Source of the DNA: Epiperipatus broadwayi
Taxonomy: Eukaryota > Onychophora > Udeonychophora > Euonychophora > Peripatidae
DNA length: 64,000 nt
Direction of reading: 5' to 3'
Assembly (NCBI GenBank): GCA_028023455.1
Contig: JAQFVV010006221.1
Span: 5,251,011 to 5,315,010, forward strand
The position numbers and the translations under genes were made by a program. Within the stretch, counting starts at the first letter, position 1. Each line of letters opens with the position of its first letter. Positions 57,410-64,000 of the stretch are shown here, piece by piece. A model generated the notes under the pieces. That model was not told where the DNA came from and searched no databases. It saw only the letters and a program-made list of their open reading frames with translations.

Positions 57410-59880
57410 CTTGATTTTTTTCAGCTTTAGATGAAACTAAATGTATTTACAAGTATATTTTACATACCTGGAGTCTACCTGTAATATAGGCTAGTTGAAC
57501 ACAGACTTTCAAACTCTCTCAATCCATCCACACTATTTTGTACAACTTTGTGTTTGAACACAAATTTTCTCCCACACATATATGTAATCAGTGCATATAA
57601 TAAATTTATTTTAAGCTTTATTAATTTACTTTGTTTTTATTAAGTTTATTTTTTGTATGCTTGATATTTATTTTTTTGAATACACTTTTTACTTGAAAAG
57701 AATAAATAAATATATTAGGTCATTGCCCCCCCCCCCCATTACAGAATTTGGAAAGATGCATGATTATTAATGGGGTTTAAACTAGATAAAGAGGTGTAAT
57801 ATCATGAAGCTTGGGTCAAACTTAGATCCGACAACTTCAATATGGTATATAGATTTCTGATCAACTGTTCTGTTCTATGCTTGGGAATTGGATTAGGAAC
57901 ATAAGAAAATAAAAATAGAAAGAATTCTATATGAAACTTAATCTCAGTGTAAAACCAGCCAATAGGAGAGACCAGATTGAAAGCCAATAAAGGGCTGCGA
58001 AACATTCTCAAATTAAAATAAATTTGGTTTTATCCTGAACATTATTTTAAAAAACCTCTTTCAATTTCTTAGATGAATTGGAACCAAAATGTAAATATCT
58101 AATAATTATCCTATCAAAGTAATTTTACACTCCAAAATTTAAATGCCAATAATAAAACTTCACTCTACTAGTTCACCTCTTCTCAAATAACTTTCTGCAT
58201 TCCATATATTATATAAATTTTACAGTCCCAAATAGAGTTGTTAAATAATGTTATACTGATGATATACCCTATATTATCTAATTTGTATAAAAATTTAAAA
58301 AATTGAATACATCAGTGCATATAGGACTTAGGATAATATTTTATTAAAAATTAAATGAACACAGTTTTACACAAAATAATTAGAGAGACATTAGGAATGA
58401 GAATGCAGTGTGAAAGCAGCAATGTAAAATAAACAAAAAAAAAGTTCCATGCAAAAAAAATAAGTTAGCAATTCAATAACATTGATGAATAATATATACA
58501 CATAACAAATGATCTAAACAATAGTAATGTAAAAGTAAAAAGGGAGAATGTAAAACAATCACCTAAAAAATCAGAAGAAAAATGATCCAGGTTAAACTGT
58601 TACAAGTCACTTGATAATGATAGGAAAATAAATATAATTTCAAAAGCAATGGATGAGAAAAAATAAAAACCAACATTAAAAAAGGTAATGTAAAGAAATA
58701 TAAAATAATACTCAAGTGGATGAACGAAAACAAGTCAGATACACATGCAACTACAGATAATCATGAAATCATAAATCAAATGGGGGGCAGAGACAAGTAT
58801 AAAAAGGAAGATCATAAACACTACCGGTAAAAAGTCGAGATAAAAAAGTCCAAAAAATTAATATCTTTCAAACACAAAAAAATGTTTTTAAATGCCAGTA
58901 AAACTATCAAAGAAAACAGATATGATCAATAAGGTGAAAAATGAAGTAATACGAATCATTGAGACAAATTGAAAGGGTGAAGCTGGAGAAGGAGACAAGA
59001 AAAAAAAGTTAGTTAAGCATAAAGAGACATATAAAAATATTTGAGTGGAAACAATAAAAAGATATAAAAACAACTTAAATAGCAAGTGGCTGCAAGAATG
59101 AAAGAAAAACTGTTAATGCAAATAAAATATTTTTGAAGAAGCACAAATAATGATACAGGAATTTAATATGACAGCATTGTAAAACTTTTCAGAATCAAGG
59201 TATACATACGATGATGAAAGAACCTTTATTCAATTTAAAGCTATACTTTTCACTAAATCGATTTAAAGAAAACGATTAAGAGTGGTCTGCAGTCATAAAA
59301 TCAACAAAAAAATGGTGGGACTTCATTTTTAAACAAGTGATGTATATATAAAAAATATATAATCATACAGTGGCAAATGAGAAACAAGACCATGTGTTGT
59401 GTATAGAAAAGATTTTTACCAGTGAAAGTAATTAATTGAATCTCAAGACTAGTTGAGAAAGGAGATAACAACATATGACATGTAAATTGTGAATGCCAAA
59501 ATGAACACTAACGTTATGAACTTTAATATTTTTAATGTATATGGAAATAATAAACGATCATTTGTGTTTCAAAGGACAATTAATTTGAAAGCCCAAAAAT
59601 AAATCTGGATTACTTCTAATGTGAAAAAAAATTACTTTCACCCAAGAATAAATAGCATATGAATTTTAATGGACTATTATTATTTTGTTATTTTCACCAA
59701 AAAAATCATTGTTATTGAATGTTATGTATTGTAACAAGTCCACACCTTCCTTGGTTATTTTTAAGGTCACTTAATTTATATTACACTTCAACTAATTTGT
59801 CAGAATGGCTCTCTAGTCACCATTGACCTGGAGGTAATTTATTTTTAATATCTAACATAAAAAAATAATTGGAATTATTT
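57410..59880. other. AT-rich stretch without recognisable genes
   Basis: A run of about 14 C at 57,726-57,739 stands out. A less AT-rich patch at 57,940-58,010 has two CCAAT-type words on the minus strand (ATTGGCT), without a supported transcript. A-rich, purine-rich sequence follows to 59.1 kb. Confidence 0.45.
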
Positions 59881-59894
59881 TGGTTTCGCAGTAA

Positions 59895-60180
59895 TATCTG
59901 ACTAAGGAATCAATTTTGGCGGTATCCCAGCACCTACTTGCTCTAGTAAACCTATAGCTTTTAATCCAGTGTGCAATTTGACTGACAATGCTATCTACTT
60001 ATTCCCCTGGTCATAGACATCCTAGCAGTATATTTAGACGTGGGATTTAGCCGACTAATCGTGCCAATCTTACTGTCAAAGTAGGAATTATACTGCGAGA
60101 CCCCAATGGGGAATTTTTACATTATGATTAAGTGGGTGCCCAACCTTTGCTAGTCAAACCAGGAGGTGAGATAATATATC
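59895..60180 (+). pseudogene. Unrecognised coding-like stretch, broken
   Basis: After 'TTTGGTTTCGCAG', which resembles a splice acceptor, two consecutive open pieces look protein-like: 'NFGGIPAPTCSSKPIAFNPV' onward, with NLTDNAIYLFPW, stopping near 60,015, and 'NLTVKVGIILRDPNGEFLHY' (about 60,064-60,125) followed after a stop by 'GAQPLLVKPGGEIIYR'. Composition is balanced and CpG sites are present, unlike the flanks. I do not recognise the family; it may be a decayed gene or repeat. Confidence 0.3.
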
Positions 60181-62030
60181 GTTGAAAATGTCTAGAATTA
60201 GAAGGTTTTTTTCACAATTGATGAGATAAAATGAAATAAAATATTTACCACTTGCATGAAATTACACATTTAACATTTTTAATGGGTAATGGCTATACTT
60301 AGGAAAATTATTGATGTTAAAATACATTTTTACAAGAAATAGAAGTAGACATCTATGCATTCTATTATATATGTATTCAAATAAAATTACAATAATTATC
60401 ATAGTACCCATGACTTCTTTCTATTCAGATATACATATGAGTGTAAGCTTACTATATACAAAAAATATGGTCACATGAACCGACCAGATAATTCTTTATT
60501 TTCAGCTTCCTGTGGAATTAGCTGGTGAAATTGTTATCTCGTATTCTGCGGAATGTCTTGTCAGATTTCTGAAGTAGATAGCCAACAGGATCAGAAGCAC
60601 ATTTCCATAGTGTGTGATGGGGCAAAAGCAAAGCACGTTTACAACTTTTTACCCTATAATCTCCATCTTTATGGTTGAATGTTCATTTCGCTGCATTTCA
60701 GTTATATTTCTCGATAATAATTTTAATGATCCTTCGAAATATCTATTTTTCACTGGCAATTGTTTTAATTGCCAAAATGATTACTTATACCAGCGTTTCT
60801 CCCATAGGTGTAGAGAGAGAGAGTTTTTTCCTTTCTTGTTCTGGTACCAATTGCTAACTAATTGTCCACAATTTTTCTTTCTTCTTTAAATCATAAAAGA
60901 ATGTTTCAATTTTTTTAATCTGATGTAATATCTCCAATTATTTCCTAATACTTTGTAAAATTTAATTTTTATTTGGGATCCAATTTTGATAGCGAAAGTA
61001 TATGTAATCCCTATCCCATTTAATTTCCAATGTTTTGTTATCTTTCAAATCCGGCTTCCCCTGGTAAAGTTCTACATATTTAACAAAAGAAAATCTTTTT
61101 GCATGTTCTAAAAGCAATTTCGATTTGTAACTTGGAAAATAAAATTACAATAGAAACAACAAAAAGTGAAATAACACCAAAAATAGATTCCTGCCTGGAC
61201 ATGTAGATTATTTTTCATAGATAAAATCTTTTGTTTTTTTTACAGCGAATCTGATTTCTTGTCAGTGAGAGAGAAAATAAAACTGTAACAATTTTCATTT
61301 CTAACTTTATCTCACTTGTTTACAAACTTCAAAAAAACAAAATATATACATCTAATTTCAAATTTGGCCATTTTTCAATATATATATGGACATCTCATGA
61401 AAAGTTAATGGATAATAGCTTATATGAAAACATACGATGGTTCAAATTGATTACTTACAATACATCTTTAAAAATATATACTCCTTCGCAGTTATGAGTT
61501 GGGATATCTAACTTTCACTTGTGACAGAGTTCGAAATTCCTATTACAATATATATTGTTTATTTACTTCTCTTTTTGACTGGTCTTTAGACATCCTCAGT
61601 TCACAATAATAATACGAAGTATACATCAATAAATTGCCAATAATTTGAATATAGTTTTCAACGTTATACTTTTAAAATATTTCTTCGAGCTGGAAATCAT
61701 GTAACTAAAATCAATTTTTAATTGATTTTAGTTTACATGTAGTTGATTAGCTATCAGAATGATAAATTAAAAATGTATTGAAAATTTTACTTTAGTGTAT
61801 AGAGCGTCAGATTATCTGGTTTCGCAATTTTTAATTAATACAGTAGTAGTAATTTCATTAATATTTCATCTAGATATAATAGTCCAATCACAAATAGCCA
61901 TTGACATCTGCAATATATTTTTGTAGAAAAGATCTAATAGATTTCTATATGTAGTTTTTTTATTAGTCAAAAAAAAGAGTAATCGCCAGCTTATAAATAA
62001 ATAGTCGTTTCTACCTTCTAAGGGCCTATT
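60180..62030. other. AT-rich stretch; one short hairpin
   Basis: A 42-bp hairpin lies at 61,698-61,739 (CATGTAACTAAAATC paired with GATTTTAGTTTACATG across a 3-nt loop region, one bulge). Overlapping + frames at 60,614-60,889 are not convincing. Confidence 0.45.
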
Positions 62031-62039
62031 ACTCATAAT

Positions 62040-62285
62040 GTTACCAGACCGTTCATCACTCTAGAGATATTCTGCCAAGAGCTTTTTCTACAAGAATCCG
62101 TGCCGCAGCCCGTATGAACGACTTTTATCGGTATGAATATATCTGCGCAACAGCAAGCAGATAATTCACGTATTACTGATTTAACATAAGCGAACCACTA
62201 TCCTAGCTGATATAATTATTCTTTAGCTCACGCAGCAACGTACGGAAAAGCGCTACGCTACTTAAACAAGCAGAGTTATTAAAGT
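62040..62285. promoter_or_regulatory. CpG-dense patch, possible promoter or exon
   Basis: About 15 CpG sites lie in roughly 245 bp, for example 'CCGTGCCGCAGCCCGTATGAACGAC' broken at 62,098-62,121 and 'GCAACGTACGGAAAAGCGCTACGC' at 62,234-62,257, while the surrounding kilobases have very few. No long ORF, TATA box or tRNA box is clear. It may be an unmethylated regulatory patch or a young GC-rich repeat. Confidence 0.35.
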
Positions 62286-62289
62286 TTAA

Positions 62290-64000
62290 ATAATGTATTT
62301 ATATGTGTTTTTTGCAAAGTAGTGGTGTACATTTTTACTACCAATACTATCAAAATTATTTTAAATTATAGAGTAAATTATTTGTAATCTTTACGTAATA
62401 ATTTGGAAATTTTATGATCTTCGTCAATCATTATAACTTTTAAGGTATATATCAGCGCTCTCTAGTGCTCTTTTGTTAAAATTATTGAAAAAGAAAATTC
62501 ACAGATTACATTATTTTGCAAAAATTGAAAAAGGATCAGAAAATTAAGCAACAAATTTGCGAATATATCTAAATGTGAAATTAAAATTTGCATGAAATTC
62601 TTTTTTAAAATAAATATATTTCACTTTAAATTGTGATAGTAAAATATTAATTCAAACTGATAGCTACTTTATTCTTCTTTCGCACTAATTGCTGTGTAAT
62701 TGAAGTACGTCTGCAAATGTAAACCCTTATAAGAAAATAAAAATTACTTAATTTTGTAAAGAGGCATGTATTGCTTCATTTTAATAACATTCATTTTTTA
62801 GAACAATTTACTCTAAAAATTTGTTTACAGAGATAATCTAATATATAGATTTTATTAGAAAAGAATATGTATGCAAATTAAAAATCTAGTTGCATAGAAA
62901 TTAAATCATACATAAGATATCCCAGTTGTAAAGGAAGGAAGAGGGAAAACACAACTAAAACGGTTATAATAGATTTTAGTTAGTGTGAATCTGAAGTGAT
63001 ACCAGATCAGCAGCAAAAAATGGTTAAGGATAATACACATTTTTGCAATGATATAAATATTTTTGGTATGTAAACTTATTTTTCCATATGCCTACTTTAT
63101 ATATATAATATTAAGAAGTGTTTTATATTTTATTCATAAAATAAATGGATAAAAAGTCACTCATCTCAAGATTTTGTGATTATCTACATGCTCTATATTT
63201 AATCTAAACTAATATCCCATAATGAAAGGTCATGAACAAGACTCTAAACTAATTAAGTTGAGCTAAATTTTCCAACAACATGATACAAAAATAATTGCAA
63301 ACTAATTGACTTATATTTGCAATAAATTATAAAACCGCAAGGAGTATTGAGATATTTTCTAAGTTGACAGTAGCAAGAATAAAGCTTTTAAAATATGTGG
63401 GTACCTAAGTAGGCTAATATCAAGAACTAAAATTTATGTGGTTGAATTGGTAAGAAAGAAGTGATGATTGCAATAGATGTTATTAAGTCATGCAACACTA
63501 TAGTCCACACTTTGATTTTCATCTTGGATGGAAAGTATTTTTGAAGGTTTGGACAATTCATCTAAATCTTTTATACTTGCAACAAACTTACTAAGTTTCA
63601 TAAGAATTTTTAAAAAACTGTTAATTCAATTTCTTTATAGAAGGCTGAATTTTAAAATGTAAACACAACAAAGAAATACATTATTTTTGAAGTTCTCAAT
63701 TAAATCTTATATTCTGAATGACAAAAGAAATTCAGAATTCAACTTAATTGAGTTGTTTAGCATTTTAACAGGTAACCCTTTTGTCAAAAATAGATCTTTA
63801 AAAATGGATACGTGAACCACACAGAATAGTGAATGTATAACACCTGTAGACAATATTTGACCAACTGTCTACCACATTGAATTTGAATTAATTTCCTTTA
63901 TGAAATTTTATAAACAAAATTTTTAGATCTTATATAAGGATGTAAGTTAAGAATTTTCTCCAGTGGTCATTATTTCTTTAGTAAGACAAATAAATAAAAA
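62290..64000. other. AT-rich stretch to the window end
   Basis: Nothing beyond poly-A/T tracts and short spurious frames. Confidence 0.5.

Noticed and set aside
60614-60889. Overlapping + strand ORFs of 91 and 60 codons
   Set aside because: No motif, two competing frames, and no splice or promoter context.

Overview
The window reads as nuclear DNA of an invertebrate animal. It is very AT-rich by eye, carries no operons or prokaryotic signals, has almost no intact coding sequence, and is packed with broken animal transposons. I could not name the species: strongly AT-rich arthropod, cnidarian, flatworm or other invertebrate genomes all fit. No complete host gene is visible. Two places could be host exons: a TATA box, Kozak start and splice donor on + at 22.1-22.5 kb, and a terminal-exon-like frame on - at 23.9-24.5 kb, split by a small hAT element.

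Layout. 0-4.3 kb: a decayed RTE-type LINE (+), split by about 3 kb holding a dead ZBED5/FAM200-like hAT transposase (-) and a Penelope GIY-YIG fragment (+). 4.3-4.9 kb: hammerhead repeat A. 7.5-10.06 kb: CR1-type LINE copy 1, with PHD and SGNH-esterase domains, its middle replaced by another repeat. 11.9-14.0 kb: LTR and inverted-repeat debris around a tRNA-like head and a hammerhead (-). 15.0-15.5 kb: a GC-richer promoter-like island. 18.5-19.25 kb: hammerhead repeat B with an 11-bp target-site duplication. 23.0-24.5 kb: minisatellites and the hAT element. 24.9-32.55 kb: CR1 copy 2, interrupted first by a TA-target MITE and then, right beside it, by a nearly full-length RTE element whose 11-bp target-site duplication is still readable. 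34.0-43.9 kb: a hairpin MITE, an antisense RTE copy, a two-ORF LINE with a CCHC ORF1 (-), and an endonuclease fragment of a further LINE broken by a near-perfect 184-bp palindrome. 44.3-46.8 kb: an inverted-repeat element with a (TTA)n core, a second Penelope fragment, a dimeric tRNA-SINE and a 188-bp hairpin. 52-57.4 kb: a Gypsy integrase end and LTR-like debris (-), then a dead piggyBac transposase (+). The rest is AT-rich DNA without recognisable genes, plus a CpG cluster at 62.0-62.3 kb.

The most interesting content is the hammerhead material. Two unlinked loci carry the same repeat of about 420 bp in tandem, and each unit places a type I hammerhead fold at the same site. Stem I and stem II pairing is kept by paired base changes between the loci, and locus B is bounded by an 11-bp duplication. 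This is what retrozyme-like, self-cleaving, retro-mobilised RNAs look like. A third candidate, unrelated in sequence, lies on the - strand directly downstream of tRNA-type Pol III boxes. Penelope fragments, a proposed helper class for such RNAs, are in the same window. All copies have some core or stem damage, so present activity is doubtful.
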